A stretch of DNA of 29,323 bases. Source: an uncultured Sutterella sp. (GTDB taxonomy: Bacteria > Pseudomonadota > Gammaproteobacteria > Burkholderiales > Burkholderiaceae_F). The stretch is taken from the NCBI GenBank assembly GCA_905206345.1, contig CAJLGW010000010.1:1-29323 (forward strand). The letters run 5' to 3'. Shown piece by piece: positions 15,247-23,472 of the stretch; within the stretch, counting starts at the first letter, position 1; each line of letters begins with the position of its first letter. The position numbers were made by a program, and so were the translations under genes. Below the pieces are notes generated by a model. That model had not been told where the DNA came from. It worked only from the letters and a program-made list of their open reading frames with translations, and made no database searches.

Positions 15247-16185
15247 CTATTTGACAATAATGGCTTCGTAAGCGGGAACTGCTTTAATCATGCCCTTAGT
15301 GATCATCCATTGACCGACGCGCTCGACTTCGGCTTTCGTAGGTAAGGGTGGCAAACCATCTGTCGTTTGATGAACGGAGAAGGAGACCATCTTATAAGAT
15401 TGTGCTACCGCAGGCGGTAAAAGGCGCTTTTTAACCATTTCGGTACGATAGTGAGACGGATCCTTGTCAATGCGAGCTGCAGCTTTAGCGACGGCTTTTC
15501 TAAACCCATCGACTGTCTTTTTATCTAAGTGAGAATCACGAAGTGCGACAACCGCCAAGGCTTCATTGATCATCGAGTCATCCCAAATCACGCGACCACC
15601 CTTAGCTTCAACGACAGAGACCAAAGGTTCGGGCAACATGGCTGTAGCCACCTGACCGCTTTGAAGCATCTGTAAGCGAATCGGAATTTGCTTGACTTCC
15701 AAATTCTTAATAGCCGTTGTCGGCAACTTTTCCGTCTCTTTCATGCGATCTAAAAGATAATCGATGATCGTGGCCGAACTCATGGCACTAGGCGTATTTT
15801 TAAGGTCAGCGAGCTTCGTAATCGTCTTGGCGTCTTTGGGCGACACTACAAACCCAAACGAGCGCTGTTTAGGACTCGTATGCGTTGTCGTTAAGATTAC
15901 GGCTTGTTTCATGCCCTGTTCGTTTTGCATGAAAACATTCATCAGATCGGCAAAGTGGCCATCGATCTTACCTGCAGCCATCGCAGCACGCACTTCCAAC
16001 GCAGACTTAAAAGGAATGAGCTCAACATCAAGCCCTTCATCCTTAAAAAGTCTTTCCTCTTGTGCCACATACAAAACAATCGAGTCTGCAGCAGGCAATA
16101 AACCAATGCGCACGGTTTGAGCATTGACTGCAAAAGAGGCACTCAAACCCAAAGCTAAAAGGCAAGCCTTAGAGAGCGTATTCAT
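15247..16185 (-). CDS. NMT1/SsuA-type ABC substrate-binding protein
   Basis: A 312-residue periplasmic binding protein. The Sec signal peptide runs to about residue 23 (MNTLSKACLLALGLSASFAV, then NAQ) with cleavage likely after Ala in VNA-Q. The mature part begins TVRIGLLPAADSIVLYVAQE, the usual opening of NMT1/THI5-like and sulfonate/taurine-binding proteins. Related systems import sulfonates, nitrate, riboflavin or pyrimidine precursors, and the ligand cannot be deduced here. The frame is open to 16224. I chose the ATG at 16185 because it has GGAGGG 6 bases upstream and starts a clean signal peptide. It overlaps the 3' end of hflX by 17 bases, so the importer appears appended to the hfq-hflX unit. 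Confidence 0.9.
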   Translation of the reverse strand: MNTLSKACLLALGLSASFAVNAQTVRIGLLPAADSIVLYVAQEERLFKDEGLDVELIPFKSALEVRAAMAAGKIDGHFADLMNVFMQNEQGMKQAVILTTTHTSPKQRSFGFVVSPKDAKTITKLADLKNTPSAMSSATIIDYLLDRMKETEKLPTTAIKNLEVKQIPIRLQMLQSGQVATAMLPEPLVSVVEAKGGRVIWDDSMINEALAVVALRDSHLDKKTVDGFRKAVAKAAARIDKDPSHYRTEMVKKRLLPPAVAQSYKMVSFSVHQTTDGLPPLPTKAEVERVGQWMITKGMIKAVPAYEAIIVK

Positions 16186-17356
16186 CTTCGCCCTCCATTT
16201 CCTTTTCCCACGACTCCAACTCACGGGGCAAGCTCATATTTTGTTCACGAATTTGGCGAGATTTCTCCAAGATAGCCGAGCGCAACAAATCCAAACCCGT
16301 TCCCTTTAAGGCAGAAATACGAACAGCCATAATATCTCCATTGGCATCACGCAAGATTTCCGGTTCCAAGTCCGTTTGGTCAATCTTATTGAGCACCATA
16401 ATGGTCGGAATCTCATGCGCTTCGATTTCTTCCAATACCTTATTCACTTCAACAATTTGATCGTCTTTGGCAGCGCTTGAAGCGTCAACCACGTGCAACA
16501 AAATATCGGCGTGTACCGTTTCATCCAGCGTTGACTTAAAGGCTTCAACCAATTGGTGAGGAAGACCTCTAATAAAGCCCACCGTATCGCTTAAGACCAC
16601 ACTTTCACCTTCGCCCACGTAACAACGACGAGCAGTCGTATCCAACGTGGCAAAGAGTTGGTCAGCGGCATAAATTTCAGATTTCGTTAAAGCATTAAAT
16701 AATGTGGACTTCCCTGCGTTGGTGTAACCAACAGTGGAAAGCGACACCACATCGCCACGACTGCGACTTTTTCGTTGCGTATCTCGCTGGCGCGTTAACT
16801 TCTTTAACTGTTCCTTTAATTGTTTGACGCGAACGCCAATCATTCGGCGGTCCAATTCAATTTGCTTTTCGCCTGGGCCCCCGGTTTTACTCAAGCCCCC
16901 GCGTTGGCGCTCCAAGTGGGTCCAACCGCGAACCAAACGCGTTGAGAGGTGTTCCAATCGGGCCAACTCGACTTGAAGGCGACCTTCTCGGCTTTTAGCG
17001 CGACGTTGGAAGATTTCCAAAATCAATTGCGTACGATCAAGCACGGCCACTTTCACAACGCGCTCAATATTGCGTTGCTGAGCTGCCGTTAACGCCACGT
17101 CAAAAACCACGACACCAGCGTTAGATTCTTCGACTTCGAAGGCTAACTCCTCAATCTTTCCACTACCTAAATAGGTGGCAGGATCGGGTTTATCTCGCTT
17201 AGCCAACATCATCCCTACGGGTTCGAGTGCATCGCTTCGAGCAAGCTCGGTGAGCTCTTCCGGGGCATCCGGCAACGTCACACGAGACGTTGAAATACAG
17301 ACCAAATACGCTCTGGGGGACTCTTCTCGAGCCGAATCAATTTGAAAAACAGTCAT
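16169..17356 (-). CDS. hflX: Ribosome-associated GTPase HflX
   Basis: HflX binds the 50S subunit and splits or rescues stalled ribosomes, notably under heat stress. The 395-residue protein has the N-terminal HflX domain (TYLGSGKIEELA, at 61-72), a coiled-coil linker with RGGLSKTGGPGEKQIELDRR, and the G domain. In the G domain, P-loop GYTNAGKST is at 210-218, followed by DTVGFIRGLP and NKID. It is shorter at the C-terminus than E. coli HflX (426 residues), as is common. The ATG at 17356 has no Shine-Dalgarno sequence and lies about 30 bases past a terminator-like hairpin after hfq. Its 3' end overlaps the binding-protein gene. Confidence 0.97.
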   Translation of the reverse strand: MTVFQIDSAREESPRAYLVCISTSRVTLPDAPEELTELARSDALEPVGMMLAKRDKPDPATYLGSGKIEELAFEVEESNAGVVVFDVALTAAQQRNIERVVKVAVLDRTQLILEIFQRRAKSREGRLQVELARLEHLSTRLVRGWTHLERQRGGLSKTGGPGEKQIELDRRMIGVRVKQLKEQLKKLTRQRDTQRKSRSRGDVVSLSTVGYTNAGKSTLFNALTKSEIYAADQLFATLDTTARRCYVGEGESVVLSDTVGFIRGLPHQLVEAFKSTLDETVHADILLHVVDASSAAKDDQIVEVNKVLEEIEAHEIPTIMVLNKIDQTDLEPEILRDANGDIMAVRISALKGTGLDLLRSAILEKSRQIREQNMSLPRELESWEKEMEGEDEYAL

Positions 17357-17379
17357 GAATGTCGTTAACCACTACAAAC

Positions 17380-17399
17380 AAAAGAGCGCCGAAGCGCTC
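17380..17399 (-). terminator. Terminator-like hairpin between hfq and hflX
   Basis: A 6-bp stem (GAGCGC/GCGCTC, 17384-17389 with 17394-17399) with a UUCG loop on the minus strand, followed by TTTTGTTTG. It would reduce transcription from hfq into hflX. Confidence 0.75.
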
Positions 17400-17424
17400 C
17401 TTTGAAGATAAACCACGGCAAAGA

Positions 17425-17661
17425 TTATTCGTCTTGGCCCATTGCCGGCATATTCACGGCCTTGGTCGGCACCACCGTGCTGATGGCGTGCTTATAAACC
17501 ATTTGCGTAACCGTGTTGCGAAGTAACACAACGTATTGGTCGAAAGATTCCACTTGGCCTTGCAACTTAATGCCATTGACCAAATAAATCGAGACCGGAA
17601 TGTGTTCCTTGCGCAAAATATTAAGGAACGGATCTTGTAAGAGTTGGCCTTTATTCGTCAT
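17425..17661 (-). CDS. hfq: RNA chaperone Hfq
   Basis: Hfq is the hexameric Sm-like protein that pairs small RNAs with mRNAs. The 78-residue length matches short betaproteobacterial forms without the long C-terminal tail. Sm1 is visible in PVSIYLVNGIKLQGQVESFD, and Sm2 in the YKHAIST motif near 56-62. The distal and proximal face residues Q8, F42 and Y55 with K56 and H57 are kept. GGAG precedes the ATG by 7 bases. A 5-bp hairpin (17674-17678 with 17685-17689) sits one base upstream of this ribosome site and could influence translation. Confidence 0.98.
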   Translation of the reverse strand: MTNKGQLLQDPFLNILRKEHIPVSIYLVNGIKLQGQVESFDQYVVLLRNTVTQMVYKHAISTVVPTKAVNMPAMGQDE

Positions 17662-17735
17662 TTTTATTCTCCGGGCGTCTCGTAACGCCTTCTTGTTTGT
17701 GCCGACAAACCGTTCGCCGACATATAAGGTTAATT

Positions 17736-19079
17736 TTATTCTTTTTTATCCACGTATGGGTTTTTATTGATCTTAAATTCAATTCGCAACGGCGTACCGG
17801 CTAAATTGAACTGATCTCTAAACCACCCTTCGAGGTAACGCTTGTAGCTATCAGGCACAGCTTGAAGACTATTGCCGTGAATCACAACCACGGGAGGATT
17901 TTGACCGCCTTGGTGAGCATAACGCAACTTCGGACGAACACCCTTCACACGCGGGGGCGATTGACGTTGAACAGCTTCAATCAAAGCACGCGTCAATTTC
18001 GGCGTCGAAAGCTTAGAGAAGGCTGCAGCGTGAGCATCGCTCACAGCCTTCATCAAATGGTTCAAGCCGTTACGCTTTAATGCAGAAATGTGAATGTGAC
18101 GAGCCCAATTCAAGAAATGCAACTTGTGGTCGATTTCTTCATCGATACGGCTGCGTTGATAACTATCCAACACTTCCCACTTATTGATAGCAACCACCAA
18201 TGCACGACCGCTCTCAAGCACATAGCCTGCAATATGAGCATCGTGTTCGGCAACGCCTTCGCTAGCATCCAACACTAATACCACAACGTTTGCATCGGCA
18301 ATGGCTTGTAAGGTCTTAACAACCGAGAACTTCTCAATGGCTTCAAAGACCTTGCCCTTACGACGCAAACCCGCCGTATCAATCAAGGCATAGTCTCGGC
18401 CGTCGTACTCAAAGTCCACTCGGATGGAGTCACGCGTGGTCCCTGGCATATCGAAAGCAATCAATCGATCTTCACCCAAAAGGGCGTTGATCAATGTGCT
18501 CTTACCGGCGTTCGGACGACCAGCTACGGCCACCTTCACGCGCGGCAACTTGCCGTCTTCAAGTTCTTCTTCAGGTTGTTCTTCCACTTCCGGGCAGTGT
18601 TCAAGCGCCAATTCAATCAAATTGTGCACACCGTGACCGTGAGAGGCAGAAATCATATTGGGTTCACCCATGGCCAATTCATAGAATTCAGCAGCATGCG
18701 TGACATCCAAACCTTCGGCCTTATTAATTGCCAAAATTACCGGACGATGAGAGCGACGCAAATGTTGAGCAATACGCTCATCGTGGGGCGTCAACCCCGT
18801 ACGGGCATCGACCACGAAAATAACGACATCGGCTTCTTCAATGGCAAGCTCTGCTTGGCTAGCCATGGCCTTAACGATGCCTTCGCTCTTGACGGGTTCA
18901 AAACCACCCGTATCAACGACGATATAGGGACGCGGGCCAACACGGCCTTCTCCGTATTGACGATCTCGCGTCAAACCGGGAAAGTCTGCGACCAATGCGT
19001 CACGAGAACGCGTTAAGCGATTAAATAAGGTGGATTTACCGACATTCGGGCGACCCACTAATGCAATAACAGGAAGCAT
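17736..19079 (-). CDS. der: Ribosome biogenesis GTPase Der (EngA)
   Basis: Der is an essential tandem-GTPase that acts late in 50S subunit assembly. The 447-residue protein has two G domains. The first P-loop is GRPNVGKST near the N-terminus, with DTGGF, NKAE and SASHGHG. The second P-loop is GRPNAGKST near 180, with DTAGLRRKGK and NKWE. The C-terminal KH-like domain ends in RIEFKINKNPY. It begins 3 bases after the bamB stop, so the two are co-transcribed and probably coupled. Confidence 0.98.
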   Translation of the reverse strand: MLPVIALVGRPNVGKSTLFNRLTRSRDALVADFPGLTRDRQYGEGRVGPRPYIVVDTGGFEPVKSEGIVKAMASQAELAIEEADVVIFVVDARTGLTPHDERIAQHLRRSHRPVILAINKAEGLDVTHAAEFYELAMGEPNMISASHGHGVHNLIELALEHCPEVEEQPEEELEDGKLPRVKVAVAGRPNAGKSTLINALLGEDRLIAFDMPGTTRDSIRVDFEYDGRDYALIDTAGLRRKGKVFEAIEKFSVVKTLQAIADANVVVLVLDASEGVAEHDAHIAGYVLESGRALVVAINKWEVLDSYQRSRIDEEIDHKLHFLNWARHIHISALKRNGLNHLMKAVSDAHAAAFSKLSTPKLTRALIEAVQRQSPPRVKGVRPKLRYAHQGGQNPPVVVIHGNSLQAVPDSYKRYLEGWFRDQFNLAGTPLRIEFKINKNPYVDKKE

Positions 19080-19082
19080 TGT

Positions 19083-20198
19083 TTACTTGACCTTGATGTA
19101 AGCAACTTCGCCTTCATCCGTTTGGAAGATGGCGCCTTGTTCATAGGGCTGAGGCGGAACGACAATGGCTCCGTCCAAATCAGTACGACCGATGATTTGA
19201 CCGCTTTCAGGGTTAATAAAGTGCACATAGCCTTCGCTGTCACCGGCCGCCAAAATACCGGCAAACGGCAACACGGCACGCACTCCGCGCCACTTCAAAT
19301 CACCATTGCGCCAAATCGGCAAACCGCGAGTGCGATCAAAGGCATAAAGCTCACTTGCCGTATTAGCAACGTAGACGAAACGATCATCGGCTGCGGGTTG
19401 AGTCATTGCCGTGATGTCATGCGTCCAACGCAATTGACCATTTTGTGCGTTCATGCAAACCAAACGACCTTGGAAAGCGGAAGCACAAAGAAGATCACCG
19501 TCGGCCATCGGCCAACCTAAAATATCCACTAAACGTTCAACTTCGGTAATACCACGAGCTTCCGAAATCAACGTTTGCCAAACCGGACGACCTTCGGGCG
19601 AAAGACCCAAAAGGTAACCGTTACTTTGACCGACCAAAATCATGGGGCCAAAGAAGCGCATACCGGAGGCACCCTTGACCGTCAAATTGGGAATTGAGCG
19701 TTGATAGCGCCACTTTTGAGCGCCCGTCATCGCATCAAAGGCCGTCACACGGGTATCGGCCGTACGAACGACAACCAAACCGTTACCGACCAAAGGAACG
19801 CTGTCCATTTCGCTCGTTAAGAATTGACTCCAAAGCTTTTTACCTTCAGCGTCATAGACAACCAATTCGCCCTTCGTGGTCCCTACTGCGACGATGTAAC
19901 CGTCACTGCCGACACCGGCAGCGATATCGGCAGGCGTCTCAACGCTCCAAACCGTATCACCCGTTTGAGCATCTAAGCGATAAAGCGTATCGCCACCGGC
20001 TGCGTAAACCGCTTGACCGACCACGCTCGGAACCAAAAAGTTCGTGACACTTTCCCCTACACCTTTGCTCCAAACCACTTCGGGTTCAGCAATAGAGGTA
20101 TAGTCTTCCAACTCTTTGGGAGCTTGAGAGCTCGGTGTACTACAAGCAGCTAAAAAGCATGCACTGGCTAAAGCCAACAATGTTTTTTTCATTCGCAT
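19083..20198 (-). CDS. bamB: Outer membrane assembly lipoprotein BamB
   Basis: BamB is the beta-propeller lipoprotein of the BAM complex, which inserts beta-barrel proteins into the outer membrane. The 371-residue protein starts with a lipoprotein signal (MRMKKTLLALASACFLAAC), with the lipobox LAAC giving Cys19. There is no Asp after the Cys, which favours outer-membrane sorting. The body shows repeated PQQ-like blades such as DTLYRLDAQTGDTVW, VVYDAEGKKLWSQ, TAFDAMTGAQKWRY and LYAFDRTRGLPIW. An alternative ATG two codons later is equally possible. It sits between yfgM and der, the usual place. Confidence 0.96.
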   Translation of the reverse strand: MRMKKTLLALASACFLAACSTPSSQAPKELEDYTSIAEPEVVWSKGVGESVTNFLVPSVVGQAVYAAGGDTLYRLDAQTGDTVWSVETPADIAAGVGSDGYIVAVGTTKGELVVYDAEGKKLWSQFLTSEMDSVPLVGNGLVVVRTADTRVTAFDAMTGAQKWRYQRSIPNLTVKGASGMRFFGPMILVGQSNGYLLGLSPEGRPVWQTLISEARGITEVERLVDILGWPMADGDLLCASAFQGRLVCMNAQNGQLRWTHDITAMTQPAADDRFVYVANTASELYAFDRTRGLPIWRNGDLKWRGVRAVLPFAGILAAGDSEGYVHFINPESGQIIGRTDLDGAIVVPPQPYEQGAIFQTDEGEVAYIKVK

Positions 20199-20240
20199 AA
20201 GTCTTTTGTCCGATTGCGATTATTCTTTAATGATTAAGCA

Positions 20241-20870
20241 TTAAGGTAAAGCTTGAAGCTTCAATTGCACAAAGCCCATCAAAGAGGGTTCGAGCGGATG
20301 CTTCAAAGCATCTTCCCAGGCAGCGCGAGCAGCCTTCAAATCATTCTTTGCGAAATAGGCATCACCTAAACGATCTTGAACCAATGCCACTTGCTTATCC
20401 GTGGGCTTAGCAGCTGTCAAACTTGCGATGGCATCGTCAAATTTCTTTTGATCCATTTGGAAGCCGGCCAAACGCAAACGAGCCACCGTTTGGTATTCGG
20501 TGTAGTCAGCTTCGTTGACCACCCACTTCAAAAGCGTTTCAGCCTTAGCATCTTCGCCCTTCGTTTCGAAGTATTTAGCAGCACTTAAAGCACCCATCGG
20601 ACCATAAACAGTGGAACCGGCATCATCAATTAAAGCATTTACGATCTTATCAACAGAGGCCACTTCTTGCTGAGCGGCAATGGCCGATTGCAAGGAGCTG
20701 TAAGCCATGGAAGCATTTTCTGCTTGATGACGATCATACCACTTCATACCGTTATAACCGGCAAAGGCTAAACAAACAGCCGTCACCGCCGTCAAGGTGG
20801 CATTACCCCATTTTTCCCACCACGCTTTCAACTCGTCAAGGGACTCTTGTTCTTGTAAATCGTAAGCCAT
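20241..20870 (-). CDS. yfgM: YfgM-like tetratricopeptide membrane protein
   Basis: A 209-residue protein of the YfgM/tetratricopeptide group (ancillary SecYEG translocon subunit in E. coli, a partner of the chaperone PpiD). It has a 22-residue cytoplasmic N-terminus (MAYDLQEQESLDELKAWWEK), one membrane segment at about 24-41 and a periplasmic part with TPR-like repeats (AKAETLLKWVVNEADY, ALVQDRLGDAYFAKNDLKAA). It lies between hisS and bamB, as in E. coli. The GAGGAA ribosome site overlaps the end of hisS, which stops 4 bases upstream. Confidence 0.93.
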   Translation of the reverse strand: MAYDLQEQESLDELKAWWEKWGNATLTAVTAVCLAFAGYNGMKWYDRHQAENASMAYSSLQSAIAAQQEVASVDKIVNALIDDAGSTVYGPMGALSAAKYFETKGEDAKAETLLKWVVNEADYTEYQTVARLRLAGFQMDQKKFDDAIASLTAAKPTDKQVALVQDRLGDAYFAKNDLKAARAAWEDALKHPLEPSLMGFVQLKLQALP

Positions 20871-20874
20871 TGAA

Positions 20875-22182
20875 TTATTCCTCGTCTAAGAATGCATTGT
20901 CGATATCGAGAAAATACGTAATTGCGTCATTCAAGTCAAGCGTTTCTTGTTGCATGAAACGTTCACCTTCAGGACCATACATACGCTTAACCGTAATCTT
21001 ACGGTTGGCGCACTCATCTTCACCGCAAATCAATGCAAAGGTGGCACCCGATTGGTCAGCCTTCTTCATTTGGTTCTTAAAGCTGCCTTCGCCCGCGTGT
21101 ACGATCACTTCATAGCCGCCGTCGCGGAGCATTTCGCCCACCAACATGGCGTACTCTTGCGTTTCACCACCGGAGTGCAACACATAAAATTCCGTATCAG
21201 TCGTTTCTTCGTTAAAGCCGCATTCGCGCATGACTTCGAGAACACGTTCAACGCCCATGGCAAAACCCACACCCGGCGTGGGCTTACCGCCCAACATTTC
21301 TACGAGCGGGTCATAACGACCACCACCGCAAACCGTGGCTTGGGCACCTAACTTATCCGTAACCCATTCGTAAACCGTGTGGTTGTAGTAGTCCAAACCT
21401 CGCACTAAACGCGGGTTGATGCTGTAGTCGACACCGGCAACGCTTAACAAACGTTCCAAACGATTTAAGAAAGCGAGGCTATCTTCTTTGAGATAGTCAA
21501 GCAAACGCGGAGCGGCTTCAACCATGGCTTGCATTTCAGGATTCTTCGTATCCAAAATGCGCAACGGGTTAGCGTACAAGCGACGCTTGGCATCTTCATC
21601 CAAAATGTCTTGGTGAGCTTCAAAGTACTTGATCAATGCTTCACGGTGAGCCAAACGTTCATCCAAATTACCCAAGGAATTCAATTCCAAGCGCAACGGC
21701 AAAATTTCCAATTCATCAAAAAGGCGACGTGCCATCAAAATTTGTTCAACGTCAACGTCCGGCCCCTTAAAGCCCAAAGCTTCGACACCTAATTGATAAA
21801 ACTGACGATAACGACCGCGTTGGGGACGTTCGTGACGGAACATCGGGCCAAAGTACCAAAGACGTTGCGGAGCGTTGTAGCAAAGATTATGCTCAATAAC
21901 GCTACGAACGACGCCTGCCGTATTTTCAGGACGCAAGGCCAATTCTTCACCGTTTAAGCTATCGGTAAAGCAATACATTTCCTTTTCGACGATGTCGGTC
22001 ACTTCACCGATACCGCGCTTGAAAAGGGGCGTGGATTCAAGGATCGGCGTACGGATTTGCTTATAACCGTACCCTGCCAAGACAGCATTTGCCGTGTCCG
22101 TAAACACTTCCCAAATATAGGAGTCGGCCGGCAAGATGTCATTCATGCCGCGAATACCGGCAATTTTTTGAACTTTAGCCAT
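20875..22182 (-). CDS. hisS: Histidyl-tRNA synthetase
   Basis: HisS charges tRNA-His. The 435-residue class II synthetase shows the N-terminal IAGIRGMNDILP, motif 2 around MFRHERPQRGRYRQFYQLG, the histidine-binding LVRGLDYYNHTVYEW and motif 3 GVGFAMGVERVLEV, then the anticodon-binding domain. The paralogue hisZ, often present next to hflC/purA in betaproteobacteria, is not in the window. The gene is in an operon between ispG (28 bases upstream) and yfgM (4 bases downstream). Confidence 0.98.
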   Translation of the reverse strand: MAKVQKIAGIRGMNDILPADSYIWEVFTDTANAVLAGYGYKQIRTPILESTPLFKRGIGEVTDIVEKEMYCFTDSLNGEELALRPENTAGVVRSVIEHNLCYNAPQRLWYFGPMFRHERPQRGRYRQFYQLGVEALGFKGPDVDVEQILMARRLFDELEILPLRLELNSLGNLDERLAHREALIKYFEAHQDILDEDAKRRLYANPLRILDTKNPEMQAMVEAAPRLLDYLKEDSLAFLNRLERLLSVAGVDYSINPRLVRGLDYYNHTVYEWVTDKLGAQATVCGGGRYDPLVEMLGGKPTPGVGFAMGVERVLEVMRECGFNEETTDTEFYVLHSGGETQEYAMLVGEMLRDGGYEVIVHAGEGSFKNQMKKADQSGATFALICGEDECANRKITVKRMYGPEGERFMQQETLDLNDAITYFLDIDNAFLDEE

Positions 22183-22210
22183 TTCAATCTTCTTTCAATA
22201 GATCAGTAAA

Positions 22211-23461
22211 TTACTTACGAGCATAGTGCGAAAGCACATACTCTTCAATCATAGCGTGAAACTTCTCACTAATGGCGTGAGAATCTTGGGCTTCACCCTT
22301 AATTGTTCCAATTTTTTCGCCATCGGCAAACACCGGCGCAACGGGACTTTCCCCACAGCCGGGCAAGCTGATGCCGATGTTGGCGCTCTTACTTTCGCCG
22401 GGGCCATTGACCACACAGCCCATCACAGCCACCACCATGCTCTCAAAGCCAGGGGCCGTCTCACGCCACTGGGGCGTTTTTTCGCGCAAGAATGCTTGAG
22501 TATCGAGTGCCAATTGCTGGAAAAGGGAACTCGACGTGCGACCACACCCAGGGCAAGACACCACCAACGGCATAAAAGCACGCAATCCCATCGTCTGGAG
22601 AAGCTCTTGAGCAACAACGACTTCTTCCGTACGGGCTTTACCGGGCATGGGCGTAATACTCACTCGAATCGTATCGCCGATTCCTTCACCTAAAAGTGTC
22701 CCCATGGCAACAGAACTTGCCACCACACCCTTGGTGCCGATGCCGGCTTCCGTTAAGCCTAAATGTAATGCATAGTGGCACTTTTGTGCCATTTCCCGAT
22801 AAACGGCAATGAGATCGGCAACCCCACTCACCTTTGCTGACAGCACAATCCTGTCTGCGCCAAGACCCAACGTTTCTGCGTACTGGGCCGACTCAATGGC
22901 AGAGGCCACCAACGCATGACGCAACACTTCCGTGGGCGTCTCGGGCATTCCCTTTTGACGATTTTCATCCATCATCCGGGACAAAATTTGAGGATCTAAC
23001 GACCCGCCATTGACACCAATACGAACCGGTCGATCGTTTTTGATCGCCACTTCAATCATCTTGGCAAAGTTTTCTAAGCCTCGTTCCCCTTTACCGACGT
23101 TACCGGGGTTGATGCGGTACTTCGACAAAGCAAGAGCGCACTCAGGCACTTCGGTCAAAAGTTTATGACCGTTGTAGTGAAAGTCACCCACCAACGGTAC
23201 CGTGCAACCGGCTTCATCAAGGTGCTTGCGAATATCCACCACCGCGCGTGCAGCTTCCGGCGTATTGACCGTGAGACGCACCAATTCGCTTCCTGCGCGA
23301 GCCAACGCCAACACTTGTTCAACCGTTGCTTCAATGTCGGTCGTCGGCGTATTGGTCATCGATTGAACACGAATCGGACTGTCTGAGCCAATCGTCACAT
23401 CACGATCGGCATAGCGAACATGAACGGTTTGCGTTTGATGACGAGCCTTAAAAACTTCCAT
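22211..23461 (-). CDS. ispG: 4-hydroxy-3-methylbut-2-en-1-yl diphosphate synthase
   Basis: IspG is the 4Fe-4S enzyme of the non-mevalonate isoprenoid pathway that turns the cyclic diphosphate MEcPP into HMBPP. The 416-residue protein has the N-terminal TIM-barrel stretch VRVQSMTNTPTTDIEATVEQ (here with I at the second position) and VPLVGDFHYNG. The C-terminal cluster domain supplies cysteines in VSCPGCGRTSS and GCVVNGPGESK. GAGG lies before the ATG. It follows rlmN by 11 bases. pilF and rodZ, which commonly sit between rlmN and ispG in relatives, are absent. Confidence 0.98.
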   Translation of the reverse strand: MEVFKARHQTQTVHVRYADRDVTIGSDSPIRVQSMTNTPTTDIEATVEQVLALARAGSELVRLTVNTPEAARAVVDIRKHLDEAGCTVPLVGDFHYNGHKLLTEVPECALALSKYRINPGNVGKGERGLENFAKMIEVAIKNDRPVRIGVNGGSLDPQILSRMMDENRQKGMPETPTEVLRHALVASAIESAQYAETLGLGADRIVLSAKVSGVADLIAVYREMAQKCHYALHLGLTEAGIGTKGVVASSVAMGTLLGEGIGDTIRVSITPMPGKARTEEVVVAQELLQTMGLRAFMPLVVSCPGCGRTSSSLFQQLALDTQAFLREKTPQWRETAPGFESMVVAVMGCVVNGPGESKSANIGISLPGCGESPVAPVFADGEKIGTIKGEAQDSHAISEKFHAMIEEYVLSHYARK

Positions 23462-23472
23462 AGCGGCCTCGA

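Noticed and set aside
16185..16224. Longer start of the binding protein at 16224
   Set aside because: The 13 extra residues (MSWSRGKRKWRAK) would spoil the signal peptide, and the ribosome site fits the ATG at 16185.
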